Assembly (NCBI GenBank): GCA_902544345.1
Contig: CACCBT010000003.1
Location: 1-43,146 of the forward strand
DNA: 43,146 bases
Direction of reading: 5' to 3'
Source of the DNA: an uncultured Pelagibacteraceae bacterium
GTDB lineage: Bacteria; Pseudomonadota; Alphaproteobacteria; Pelagibacterales; Pelagibacteraceae
How positions within the stretch are numbered: the stretch's first letter is position 1; each line of letters begins with the position of its first letter. Below the pieces are notes generated by a model. It made no database searches, was not told the origin of the DNA, and was given only the letters and a program-made list of their open reading frames with translations. Made by a program: the position numbers and the translations under genes. Positions 7,945 through 15,947 of this stretch are shown here, one piece after another.

Positions 7945-8304
7945 TTAAACGTATCTAAATACAACAACTGCGTATCCAATGCAAATTATTGTTGCTATCC
8001 ACAATACACTTCCAACTAGAGCCAACCAAAATAAATGTATAAAAGCACTTCCGAGTAAAGAAATAAATAATCTATCGCCTCTTGTAGTGTCTAAACCTAA
8101 AATGCCTTTTCTTGGTCCACCTCCTGGAGATTTTTTTTCCCAGATAACCATTGCTGTTAAACATAAAACTATAAATATAAAAAATGCAGCTGTTTGCCAT
8201 GTCCACGCCATCCATGTTATAAATTCAAAATCGAAGAAACTTTTCTCCTTTTTTTTCGCCATATCACCCCAGGTAGCAGCATTTAAAATATTGAACATAA
8301 TCAT
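7945..8304 (-). CDS. DUF2160 small membrane protein of the glycerol ABC importer
   Basis: A 119-residue protein with two or three predicted spans (about 35-52, 82-103 and 100-117). The segment FITWMAWTWQTAAFF, then ExKSPGGGPRKGILGLDTTRGDR, is characteristic of DUF2160 proteins, which accompany glycerol-type ABC importers in alphaproteobacteria. Their role is unknown; an accessory subunit of the permease complex is the usual suggestion. The start at 8304 overlaps the upstream permease stop as ATGA, with GGAAGG just before it. Met15 (MAKKKEKSFF) is an alternative start, but the coupling favours the longer form. Confidence 0.85.
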   Translation of the reverse strand: MIMFNILNAATWGDMAKKKEKSFFDFEFITWMAWTWQTAAFFIFIVLCLTAMVIWEKKSPGGGPRKGILGLDTTRGDRLFISLLGSAFIHLFWLALVGSVLWIATIICIGYAVVVFRYV

Positions 8305-9101
8305 ACCCTTCCTAACGCAAATCCCTTCGCTATATAGTTTCTCACAAAGTAAATCACTATTGCTCCAGGTATAATTGTCAAACTACCTGCGGCTGCTAGT
8401 AAGCCTAATTCATAACCAGATGTACTGGCTGTTCTTGTCATGGTTGCAGCTATTGGCTTTGCTGCCACTGCAGTAAGTGTTTTTGCTAATAACAATTCTA
8501 CCCAAGAGAACATGAAACAGAAAAACATAGTTATACCTATTCCTGCAGTTATTGTTGGGATAAATATCTTTAAGAAAAACCTCCAAAATGAGTAACCATC
8601 TACATAAGCTGTCTCATCTAACTCTTTAGGGACCGCTGACATAAATCCTTCTAAAATCCACACTGCTAAAGGAATATTAAATAAACAATGCGCAAGAGCT
8701 ACAGCTACATGAGTATCAAATAAATTAATTGATGAATAAAATTGAAAAAAAGGTAATGCAAATACAGCAGGAGGCGCCATTCTGTTTGTAAGCAGCCAAA
8801 AGAATAAGTGTTTATCACCTAAGAATTTGTATCTAGAAAAAGCATAAGCTGCTGGTAGTGCTGCTGCAACAGAAATAACTGTATTCATTACAACGTAATA
8901 AATAGAATTAAGATAACCAGTATACCAAGTGCTATCAGTAAATATTGTTTTATAATTTTCTAAGGTAAACTCTTTAGGCCACAAAGTATAAGTATTTATA
9001 ATCTCAGTTGTGGTTTTAAATGACATGTTGAGCAGCCAATAAATTGGCAACATTAAGAAAATTATATAAATTGTAGGTACTATCCACTTAACTTTTTTCA
9101 T
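8301..9101 (-). CDS. glpQ: Glycerol-type ABC importer permease (GlpQ-like, MalG family)
   Basis: A 266-residue inner-membrane permease with six predicted spans and the MalG-type opening (one N-terminal span, then a periplasmic loop containing NMSFKTTTEI). The EAA loop reads DETAYVDGYSFWRFFLKI with IPTITAG following, the site that contacts the ATPases. It overlaps its neighbours by four bases on both sides (ATGA), so it is translationally coupled to the partner permease and the DUF2160 gene. The name comes from the gene order of the Rhizobium glycerol system (glpSTPQV); substrate is inferred from context with glpK and gpsA. Confidence 0.88.
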   Translation of the reverse strand: MKKVKWIVPTIYIIFLMLPIYWLLNMSFKTTTEIINTYTLWPKEFTLENYKTIFTDSTWYTGYLNSIYYVVMNTVISVAAALPAAYAFSRYKFLGDKHLFFWLLTNRMAPPAVFALPFFQFYSSINLFDTHVAVALAHCLFNIPLAVWILEGFMSAVPKELDETAYVDGYSFWRFFLKIFIPTITAGIGITMFFCFMFSWVELLLAKTLTAVAAKPIAATMTRTASTSGYELGLLAAAGSLTIIPGAIVIYFVRNYIAKGFALGRV

Positions 9102-9964
9102 TGATTGCCCTCATTTCTCATCATCAAAGTATAAAAAACCCAACAAACTAACAGAACAATGAAAAAGTAAATTAATGACATTGCTGCTGCTGGTCCTAAA
9201 TCAAATTGACCTAAAGCCATTTTTACAAGATCAATCGATAGAAATGCAGTTGCATTTCCTGGCCCACCTCCAGTTAAAACAAAAGGTTCAGTGTAGATCA
9301 TAAAGCTATCCATAAATCTTAAAAGTATTGCTATAGTTAATACTTTTTTCATTTTTGGTAATTCTATTTTTGTAAAAACAGCCCATCGACTTGCGCCATC
9401 AATTTCTGCAGCTTGGTAATAAGCTGGCTGAATAGATTGTAAACCTGCATAGGATAATAAAACTACTAATGAAGTCCAATGCCAAACATCCATCAAAATA
9501 GTTGTGAACCAAGCATCTCCAATTTGTTGGGTGAAATTATAATCAAATCCTAATGCGTTTAGTGAATGTCCTAAAAAACCAATATCTGGTAAAGCAAAAA
9601 TATTCCACATTGCGCCTACTACATTCCAAGGAATTAAAAGTGGCATAGACATTAAAACTAAACAAACAGGAACCCCCATTCCTTCTTTGGGCATAGAAAG
9701 TGCTATCGCTATTCCTAAAGGTATTTGAATAAACAGAATTATAAATGTAAATAAAAATTGTCTTCCTAAAGATGCATGGAATCTTTCAGACAACATTATT
9801 TGTTTAAACCATCTTGTTCCCTCCCACATAAAAACATTATTTCCAAACGTTTCTTGGAAGGCGTAATTTACTACTGTCATTAAAGGTATAACTGCATTAA
9901 ATGCAACTAGCACAAAAACTGGAATCACAAAGAACCAAGCTTTCTGATTTATTGTTTTATTCAT
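9098..9964 (-). CDS. glpP: Glycerol-type ABC importer permease (GlpP-like, MalF family)
   Basis: A 288-residue permease with six predicted spans. It has the EAA loop YQAAEIDGASRWAVFTKI followed by ELPKMKKVL, and the MalF-family phrase LTGGGPGNATAFLSI near residue 230. The start is set at ATG 9964 (MNKTINQKAWFF), which overlaps the upstream ATPase stop as ATGA, the same coupling seen at the next two junctions. The longer form from TTG at 9976 is less likely. It forms the transmembrane heterodimer with the GlpQ-like permease. Sugar or other polyol specificity cannot be excluded from sequence alone. Confidence 0.88.
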   Translation of the reverse strand: MNKTINQKAWFFVIPVFVLVAFNAVIPLMTVVNYAFQETFGNNVFMWEGTRWFKQIMLSERFHASLGRQFLFTFIILFIQIPLGIAIALSMPKEGMGVPVCLVLMSMPLLIPWNVVGAMWNIFALPDIGFLGHSLNALGFDYNFTQQIGDAWFTTILMDVWHWTSLVVLLSYAGLQSIQPAYYQAAEIDGASRWAVFTKIELPKMKKVLTIAILLRFMDSFMIYTEPFVLTGGGPGNATAFLSIDLVKMALGQFDLGPAAAMSLIYFFIVLLVCWVFYTLMMRNEGNQ

Positions 9965-11025
9965 TCTATAATCCAATCATCTCCATAAGCATATGTATAT
10001 TCCTTATTAAATTTTAAAAATGCAGAATCTGAAGGAATATCTTCACTTGTTTTTGCTATCATTTTAATTTTTCCACTTTCACTTTGAGTATCTACAATTT
10101 TATGTCTACCAGTATTGCTCACTGAAAGTATTTTTACTGGAATACCGTCTGAGCTAAAACTTATAAACTCTGGTCTCACACCAATTTCTGTCTTATTGAA
10201 GTTGTTTGATTTTATTTTGTTGTGTATATCAATTTTTTTTCCATTAAGAGTCACATCGCCTTCCTTGATACGACAGGGAAGTAAGTTCATACCTGGTGAA
10301 CCTATAAAATACCCAACAAAAGTATGTTTTGGCTTTTCAAAAAGATCTACTGGAGTTCCGGTTTGAACTATTTGCCCTTCATGCATTACTACTACTTGAT
10401 CGGCAAAAGTTAATGCTTCGGTTTGATCATGAGTAACATAAATCATTGTTCTATTTATTTTCTGGTGAAGTTCTTTTAGTTTAGATCTTAAAATCCATTT
10501 TAAATGCGGATCAATAACCGTAAGTGGCTCATCAAACATTATAGCATTTACATCTGATCTTACTAAGCCTCTTCCTAAAGATATTTTTTGTTTACCATCT
10601 GCGGTTAATCCTGAAGCTCTATTGTTTAAAGTTGAAGATAATTCAAGCATCTCTGCAATTTCATGGACTTTAGTTTTAATTTTTTCTTCATCTATTTTTC
10701 TATTTTTCAATGGAAAAGCTAAATTATCGTAAACAGTCATCGTGTCATAAATAACTGGAAACTGAAATATTTGCGCTATATTTCGTTCTACGGGATTTAA
10801 ATTTGACACTATTTTATCATTAAACAAAATATCACCTTTAGTTGGATTAATTAGACCTGAAATAATATTTAGTAATGTTGTTTTCCCACAACCTGAAGGG
10901 CCTAATAAAGCGTAAGCTCCACCATCTTCCCAGTCGATATTTACATCTCTTACAGCCCAATCAGTGTCAGATGACTGAGTTTTCAAATAACTATGACTTA
11001 AATCTTTTAAAGTAATTTTAGCCAT
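9961..11025 (-). CDS. glpT: Glycerol-type ABC importer ATPase with altered signature motif (GlpT-like)
   Basis: A 354-residue nucleotide-binding subunit with Walker A GPSGCGKT at 42-49, a Q-loop near 85-88, Walker B IMFDEP at 162-167 and the H-loop histidine His199 in YVTHDQ. The ABC signature, normally LSGGQ, reads LTADGKQ at 140-146, followed by KISLGRGLVR. A C-terminal MalK-like regulatory domain follows from about residue 235. Its partner at 11018-12082 has the normal signature but no H-loop histidine, so the two sites of a heterodimer would be unequal. It overlaps that gene by 8 bases and the downstream permease by 4. My recollection is that the altered signature is shared by glycerol-system relatives. 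Confidence 0.9.
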   Translation of the reverse strand: MAKITLKDLSHSYLKTQSSDTDWAVRDVNIDWEDGGAYALLGPSGCGKTTLLNIISGLINPTKGDILFNDKIVSNLNPVERNIAQIFQFPVIYDTMTVYDNLAFPLKNRKIDEEKIKTKVHEIAEMLELSSTLNNRASGLTADGKQKISLGRGLVRSDVNAIMFDEPLTVIDPHLKWILRSKLKELHQKINRTMIYVTHDQTEALTFADQVVVMHEGQIVQTGTPVDLFEKPKHTFVGYFIGSPGMNLLPCRIKEGDVTLNGKKIDIHNKIKSNNFNKTEIGVRPEFISFSSDGIPVKILSVSNTGRHKIVDTQSESGKIKMIAKTSEDIPSDSAFLKFNKEYTYAYGDDWIIE

Positions 11026-12082
11026 TAGCTACAAGCCTTTCTTTGTCATCAAAATAAATGAATTCATCTGCATTCATATATAAATTCATTTCATCACCCA
11101 CATTTTTTTGAAAAATACCATTAGATAAAGAAACCCAATTTAAATCTCCTTTTGTGAAGTGTATTAAACTTTCTGATCCACTTAATTCAGAAATTAGAAC
11201 CTTCCCCTTTATCTCTAAAGAATTTTTACCTTCTTTATAAGTTGTGATATTGTGAGGTCTTATTCCAACTTTGTATTCTCCATCTTTTATTTTAATCTTA
11301 GTTTTCCAATTCACTGAATTGTCTAAAAATGAGCAATTTTCCCCAGATTTTTTAATTTTAGTTATATTCATTGGAGGATCACTGAATACTTGCGCTGATA
11401 CTAGAGAGTTTGGTTTGTTGTAAACATCTAAAGTTTTTCCATATTGAATTACTTTACCCTCTAATAATGTGGCTGTATTTCCCCCTAAAAGAAGTGCCTC
11501 TGACGGTTCAGTGGTAGCGTAAACCACAATACAATCTCTATCTTCGAACAATTTAGGTAGTTCCTCTCTTAACTCTTCACGAAGTTTAAAGTCTAAGTTT
11601 GCTAAAGGTTCATCTAATAATATTAAATCAGAGTCTTTTACTAAAGCTCTTGCTAAAGCTGTTCTTTGTTGTTGACCCCCTGATAATTCACTTGGTTTTT
11701 TATTTAACATTTCAGATAATTTTAATAATTCAGCAACTTTACCAACTCTTTGTTTTATTTCATCTGAACCAACACCAGTAATTTTTAGAGGAGATGCAAT
11801 ATTATCATAAACAGTAAAATTAGGGTAATTAATGAACTGTTGATAAACCATTGAGACGTTTCTTTTTTGAACCTTCATTCCTGTAACATTTTCTTCATTA
11901 AACCAAATCTCGCCATTTGTGGGTTTATCTAAGCCAGCCATAATTTGCATAAGGGTTGTCTTACCAGATAGTGTAGGACCTAAAAGAATATTAATTGTAT
12001 TTTTTTCTAATTTTAAATTTGTTGGATAAATATGAGTTTCTAACTCTATTTTTTTTTCTACATTTTTTAATTCTAAACTCAT
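11018..12082 (-). CDS. glpS: Glycerol-type ABC importer ATPase lacking the H-loop histidine (GlpS-like)
   Basis: A 354-residue nucleotide-binding subunit with Walker A GPTLSGKT at 35-42, Q-loop YQQFINYP, a canonical signature LSGGQQQR at 133-140 and Walker B LILLDEP at 153-159. The H-loop reads VVYATTEP with Thr191 in place of the catalytic histidine. The C-terminal half is a MalK-like OB domain (IGIRPHNIT-type motif at VGIRPHNIT). It follows the binding-protein gene by 68 bases that hold a GC-rich hairpin, which probably lowers its expression relative to the binding protein. No clear ribosome site precedes the ATG. Confidence 0.9.
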   Translation of the reverse strand: MSLELKNVEKKIELETHIYPTNLKLEKNTINILLGPTLSGKTTLMQIMAGLDKPTNGEIWFNEENVTGMKVQKRNVSMVYQQFINYPNFTVYDNIASPLKITGVGSDEIKQRVGKVAELLKLSEMLNKKPSELSGGQQQRTALARALVKDSDLILLDEPLANLDFKLREELREELPKLFEDRDCIVVYATTEPSEALLLGGNTATLLEGKVIQYGKTLDVYNKPNSLVSAQVFSDPPMNITKIKKSGENCSFLDNSVNWKTKIKIKDGEYKVGIRPHNITTYKEGKNSLEIKGKVLISELSGSESLIHFTKGDLNWVSLSNGIFQKNVGDEMNLYMNADEFIYFDDKERLVANG

Positions 12083-12106
12083 ACTTTTTTGAAATCTGTT
12101 TTAAAA

Positions 12107-12130
12107 AAAGGGGGCCGTTAAGCCCCCTTT
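12107..12130 (-). terminator. GC-rich hairpin with T-run between binding protein and ATPase genes
   Basis: On the minus strand a 9-bp stem (AAAGGGGGC pairing with GCCCCCTTT) closes a 6-base loop and runs into seven T residues. It is the most GC-rich hairpin of the window and has the form of an intrinsic terminator. Since the transporter genes continue beyond it on the same strand, partial termination or 3'-end protection of the binding-protein transcript is the likely use. Confidence 0.8.
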
Positions 12131-12150
12131 AAATTTAGATTTAACCTAAA

Positions 12151-13884
12151 TTAGTTCCAAGCTTTTTCGAATGGAACTGTTTTACCTTTAGGTTTCTCAT
12201 TTCGTTTAGCTTTTGGTGATCCTGGTTGTTTCAACCAATAATCAGCACCTTTCGGCTTAGCTAATCTTGGACCACATCCACCGTATGTATTGTTTGCTTT
12301 ATCAGCAGCCTCCATACGAGACATAACTAGGTTCATCTCTTCTGCAAGACGATCCATAGCTTGTTGTGGAGTAAACGCACCTGAGTTTACATCTCCAATT
12401 TGTTGCCACCAGATTTGTGCAAGTTTCGGATAATCCGGAACATTGATACCTGTCGGTGACCACAATACTCTGTTTTTAGATCTGTAGAATTCTACAAGTC
12501 CACCAAGTTTTGGAGCTCTTTTAGTAAAGTGTTTGTGGTTAATTGTACTATCTCTAATGATAGTTAAACCAACATCACTTTTCTTAAGATCAACAGTTTT
12601 TGATACTACGAACTGAGCGTATAACCACGCAGCTTTTCTTCTATCAACTGGAGTAGACTTAAATAAAGTCCATGATCCAGCATCTTGATAACCAAGCTTC
12701 ATACCTTCATCCCAGTAAGGACCTTTTGGTGATGGTCCCATTCTCCATAAAGGATTTCCGCTATCATCAACTGTTTTGTTTCCAGAACTCTTTGGAGCAA
12801 CCATTGATGCCGTGAAAGCTGTATACCAGAAAATTTGCTGAGCAACGTTTCCTGATGATAAAGCTGGCAGAGACTGATAGAAGTCCATCGCTGCAGCACC
12901 TGGAGGTGCATAAGCTCTTAACCATTCGTCCCATTTTCTGATTGCATATACGGCAGCAGGACCATTTGCAGCCCCACCTCTTGCTACGTCAGCACCAACT
13001 GGATTACAAGAACCTTTTTCCATTCTTATTCCCCACTCGTCTACTGGCACACCATTAGGTTTACCAACTGAACCTGCGCCAGCCATAGATAACCACGCGT
13101 CAGTCATTCTCCATCCTAAGTCTGGAGCTCTTTTACCGTAGTCCATGTGACCATATACTCTAACACCGTCGATGTTCTTTACGTCTTTTGTAAAGTATTC
13201 AGCGATATCTTCGTAAGCAGACCAGTTAACTGGCACACCTAGATCGTATCCGTATTTGGCTTTGAAACCTTTTTTGATTTCAGGTCTGTCAAACCAATCT
13301 TTTCTAAACCAATAAAGATTAGCAAATTGTTGGTCTGGTAATTGATATAAATCACCATCTGGACCTGTAGTAAATGATTTACCGATGAAATCATCGATAT
13401 CTAATGTTGGTAAAGTTACATCTTTACCTTCACCTTTCATCCACTTAGTTAAGTTTACCGCTAACTGAAGTCTTGAATGCGTACCGATCAAATCAGAGTC
13501 ATTGATGTATGCATCATACAAGTTTCTTCCAGTTTGCATTTGAGTTTGTACAGCTTGTACTACTTCTCCTTCTCCAAGTAACTGGTGATTTACTTTGATT
13601 CCAGTTATCTCCTCAAAAGCTTTTGTTAAAACTTTTGATTCGTATTCGTGAGTTGGAATAGTTTCTGACAATACATTTATTTCCATTCCTTTGAATGGTT
13701 TTGCAGCATCGTGAAACCAATTAAGTTCTTTCTCTCTTTCTTTTGCAGAAATTGTCGAAAGACTAAACTCACCATTTGACCATTTCTTAATTGCAGCTCC
13801 GTGTCCGTCTGCTACAGCGTTTGAAATAGTTAATAGAGAAATTGAAACAGCAACAGCTAAAATACTCTTCAATATTTTAAACAT
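12151..13884 (-). CDS. glpV: Periplasmic substrate-binding protein of the glycerol-type ABC importer
   Basis: A 577-residue solute-binding protein, long for the class but typical of the GlpV-like group. Residues 1-25 form a signal peptide (hydrophobic core AVAVSISLLTIS, cleavage likely after NAVA). The mature protein has the extracellular-solute-binding fold, including INVLSETIPTHEYES and an ITGIKV segment near the start, and many Trp and Tyr residues that could line a polyol pocket. It is visibly richer in G/C than its neighbours, as expected for a highly expressed binding protein. ATG at 13884 follows GAGGGA. It lies 104 bases after glpK and is followed by a terminator-like hairpin. Confidence 0.9.
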   Translation of the reverse strand: MFKILKSILAVAVSISLLTISNAVADGHGAAIKKWSNGEFSLSTISAKEREKELNWFHDAAKPFKGMEINVLSETIPTHEYESKVLTKAFEEITGIKVNHQLLGEGEVVQAVQTQMQTGRNLYDAYINDSDLIGTHSRLQLAVNLTKWMKGEGKDVTLPTLDIDDFIGKSFTTGPDGDLYQLPDQQFANLYWFRKDWFDRPEIKKGFKAKYGYDLGVPVNWSAYEDIAEYFTKDVKNIDGVRVYGHMDYGKRAPDLGWRMTDAWLSMAGAGSVGKPNGVPVDEWGIRMEKGSCNPVGADVARGGAANGPAAVYAIRKWDEWLRAYAPPGAAAMDFYQSLPALSSGNVAQQIFWYTAFTASMVAPKSSGNKTVDDSGNPLWRMGPSPKGPYWDEGMKLGYQDAGSWTLFKSTPVDRRKAAWLYAQFVVSKTVDLKKSDVGLTIIRDSTINHKHFTKRAPKLGGLVEFYRSKNRVLWSPTGINVPDYPKLAQIWWQQIGDVNSGAFTPQQAMDRLAEEMNLVMSRMEAADKANNTYGGCGPRLAKPKGADYWLKQPGSPKAKRNEKPKGKTVPFEKAWN

Positions 13885-13988
13885 AGATTATTTCCCTCAT
13901 TGTTGTTGTTTAAAGATTAGATATTCAACCAAAATAAATGTAAAAAGTACAGTGTAGAAACTTTTAAAAATTACAACTTTAAATTGTG

Positions 13989-15470
13989 TTAATTTATTAA
14001 GGCTCTCTTGACAGCTTTTTCCCAGCCGTTAATTAGAATTGTTCTAGATTTATTTTTCATTTTTGGTGAAAATTTTTTATCTAAGCTCCAATTTTTAGAA
14101 ATATCTTTTAATGATTTGTATATCCCTATGTACAAACCAGCCATAAACGCTGCACCCAAGGCAGTAGTTTCTTGAACTTTAGGTCTTAAAACTTTTACGT
14201 TTACTATGTCAGATAAAAATTGTGAGAACCAATTATTCATTACCATCCCGCCATCTACTTTTACAACTTTAGGTCTTAAACCGTCATGTTTCATAGCTTC
14301 AAAAAGATCGTGAGTTTGATAGGCAACTGCCTCGATTGTGGCTCTAACTATTTCTTTAGGGTTGGTATCTCTTGTTATGCCACTTAAAACTCCTCTAGCA
14401 TTAGCGTTCCAATATGGAGCTCCTAATCCAGTGAAAGCTGGAACTAAATAAATATCATTATTATTTTGAAGTGATTTAACTATTTTTTCTGTTTCAGGTG
14501 CTTTCTTAAAAAATTTCATTCTGTCTCTTAACCATTGCACACCAGCTCCAGCTATAAAAATAGATCCCTCCATTGCATATGTTGTCTTTCCATTAATTCT
14601 GTAAGCAATTGTTGTTAATAGTCTATTTTTTGAGTAAATTTTTTTAGAGCCGGTGTTCAATAATACAAAAGCTCCAGTTCCGTAAGTGCTTTTTAATGAG
14701 CCAGGTTCAAAACAACATTGGCCAATGGTTGCTGATTGTTGATCACCTACTACCCCGTTGATTGGGATTGGTTTACCAGTTATAGAAGGATGGGTTTGAC
14801 CATAATCATCAGCACAATCTTTCACTTCTGGTAAAATATGTTTTTTAATTTTTAGGAGATTTAATATTGTATCATCCCATTTATTTGAGGAAATATTATA
14901 TATCATTGTTCTACTTGCATTTGTTGCATCTGTTGCATGAACTTTTCCCTTTGTAAGTCTCCAAATTAAAAAGCTATCAATTGTTCCAAATAACAACTGT
15001 TTCTTAATCATTAACTGCCGTGCTTTAGGAACATTGTCTAAAATCCATTTTATTTTTGTTCCAGAAAAATATGAGTCAATTAAAAGGCCAGTTTTATTAA
15101 AAAACATCGTATCCTTGTTTTGCTTTCTCAGCTTTTTACAAAATTCTTCAGTTCTTCTGTCTTGCCAAACAATAGCTTTATAAACAGGTTTTCCAGTTTT
15201 TTTATCCCATAGAACAGTAGTCTCTCTTTGGTTGGTGATTCCAATGCTTAAAATTTTACCTTTTAAGCGTTTAGCTTTTTGTATTACATCTTTTAAAGTT
15301 TTTATTGTTGTTTTCCAAATTTCATCTGGATTATGCTCAACCCATCCACTTTTTGGAAAGTATTGTGTAAATTCTTTTTGTGAAGAAAAAATCGGTTTTC
15401 CTTTTAAATCAAATAAAATTGATCTATTAGATGTTGTTCCTGCGTCAATTGAAATTATAAATTTCTTCAT
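13989..15470 (-). CDS. glpK: Glycerol kinase
   Basis: FGGY-family kinase forming sn-glycerol 3-phosphate from glycerol and ATP. The 493-residue protein has the phosphate-1 motif DAGTTSNRS at 10-18, GITNQRETTVLWD, AIVWQDRRT, IDSYFSGTKIKWILDN, GVVGDQQ, TYGTGAF and the late FGGY region GLGAPYWNANARG. The segment before GVVGDQQ (SITGKPIPIN) lacks the GGKGGTR loop used for fructose-bisphosphate inhibition in E. coli, so that control is not expected. The start abuts the lipoprotein stop (TAAATG). The gpsA, lipoprotein, glpK and importer order makes this the entry step of glycerol catabolism. Confidence 0.95.
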   Translation of the reverse strand: MKKFIISIDAGTTSNRSILFDLKGKPIFSSQKEFTQYFPKSGWVEHNPDEIWKTTIKTLKDVIQKAKRLKGKILSIGITNQRETTVLWDKKTGKPVYKAIVWQDRRTEEFCKKLRKQNKDTMFFNKTGLLIDSYFSGTKIKWILDNVPKARQLMIKKQLLFGTIDSFLIWRLTKGKVHATDATNASRTMIYNISSNKWDDTILNLLKIKKHILPEVKDCADDYGQTHPSITGKPIPINGVVGDQQSATIGQCCFEPGSLKSTYGTGAFVLLNTGSKKIYSKNRLLTTIAYRINGKTTYAMEGSIFIAGAGVQWLRDRMKFFKKAPETEKIVKSLQNNNDIYLVPAFTGLGAPYWNANARGVLSGITRDTNPKEIVRATIEAVAYQTHDLFEAMKHDGLRPKVVKVDGGMVMNNWFSQFLSDIVNVKVLRPKVQETTALGAAFMAGLYIGIYKSLKDISKNWSLDKKFSPKMKNKSRTILINGWEKAVKRALIN

Positions 15471-15947
15471 TTAAGTTGCTTGCTCTTTTTTCTTTTTTTC
15501 TCTCTCTCTTTGATCTTTATAAATTTTTTCTAATTCTGGAAATGGTTTCATTAAATATTTAGAAGCTTCTTTTGGTGTCATACCGTATGTAAAAGTCACT
15601 GGTCCTTTATTACTACTTCCATATCCATAACCTTTTAAGTTAGTCAAACCTTTAAAATTAAAAACTGCTTTGCCGCCATCGTTGCAAGTCATCGTTCCAG
15701 TTCCGCTCAATGTCCAAGTTGAAATATATCTAAACTCACCAACACATTTTACCTCAGGATTTATATGAGATTGAATATCAATAGTACCTCTTCCAGAAAT
15801 ATCTCCCACAGCCCAGCCAGCAAACACATCTCCCTTTATTGTTACAGCTACTGGTGATTTAGCAGTGAACAATCCCATTCTTGCACCAGACTCATTTACA
15901 CATGAATATAATATTGGTACAAGCGAAATTAAAAATATTTTCCTCAT
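15471..15947 (-). CDS. Predicted lipoprotein inside the glycerol operon, unknown function
   Basis: A 158-residue protein starting at ATG 15947 (MRKIFLISLVPILYSC), chosen because GGGAGG lies 7 bases upstream and the ATG overlaps the gpsA stop as ATGA. A longer in-frame form from 15962 is less likely. The N-terminus ends in a near-lipobox LYSC, so Cys16 is the probable lipidation site. The body is rich in Gly, Thr and aromatic residues in alternating strands (VAVTIKGDVFAGWAV; WTLSGTGTMTCNDGG), suggesting a small beta-barrel or beta-sandwich. Two further cysteines could form a disulfide. The C-terminus is a charged helix (KIYKDQREREKKKKEQ). I do not recognise the family. Confidence 0.75.
   Translation of the reverse strand: MRKIFLISLVPILYSCVNESGARMGLFTAKSPVAVTIKGDVFAGWAVGDISGRGTIDIQSHINPEVKCVGEFRYISTWTLSGTGTMTCNDGGKAVFNFKGLTNLKGYGYGSSNKGPVTFTYGMTPKEASKYLMKPFPELEKIYKDQREREKKKKEQAT

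Noticed and set aside
12699-12911. 70-codon minus-strand ORF inside the binding-protein gene
   Set aside because: Lies wholly within a well-supported longer gene in another frame; no start signal and no recognisable content.
13885-13988. Riboswitch or operator upstream of the glycerol binding-protein gene
   Set aside because: I looked for paired stems and palindromes in these 104 bases and saw only A/T-rich sequence with ambiguous promoter hexamers.
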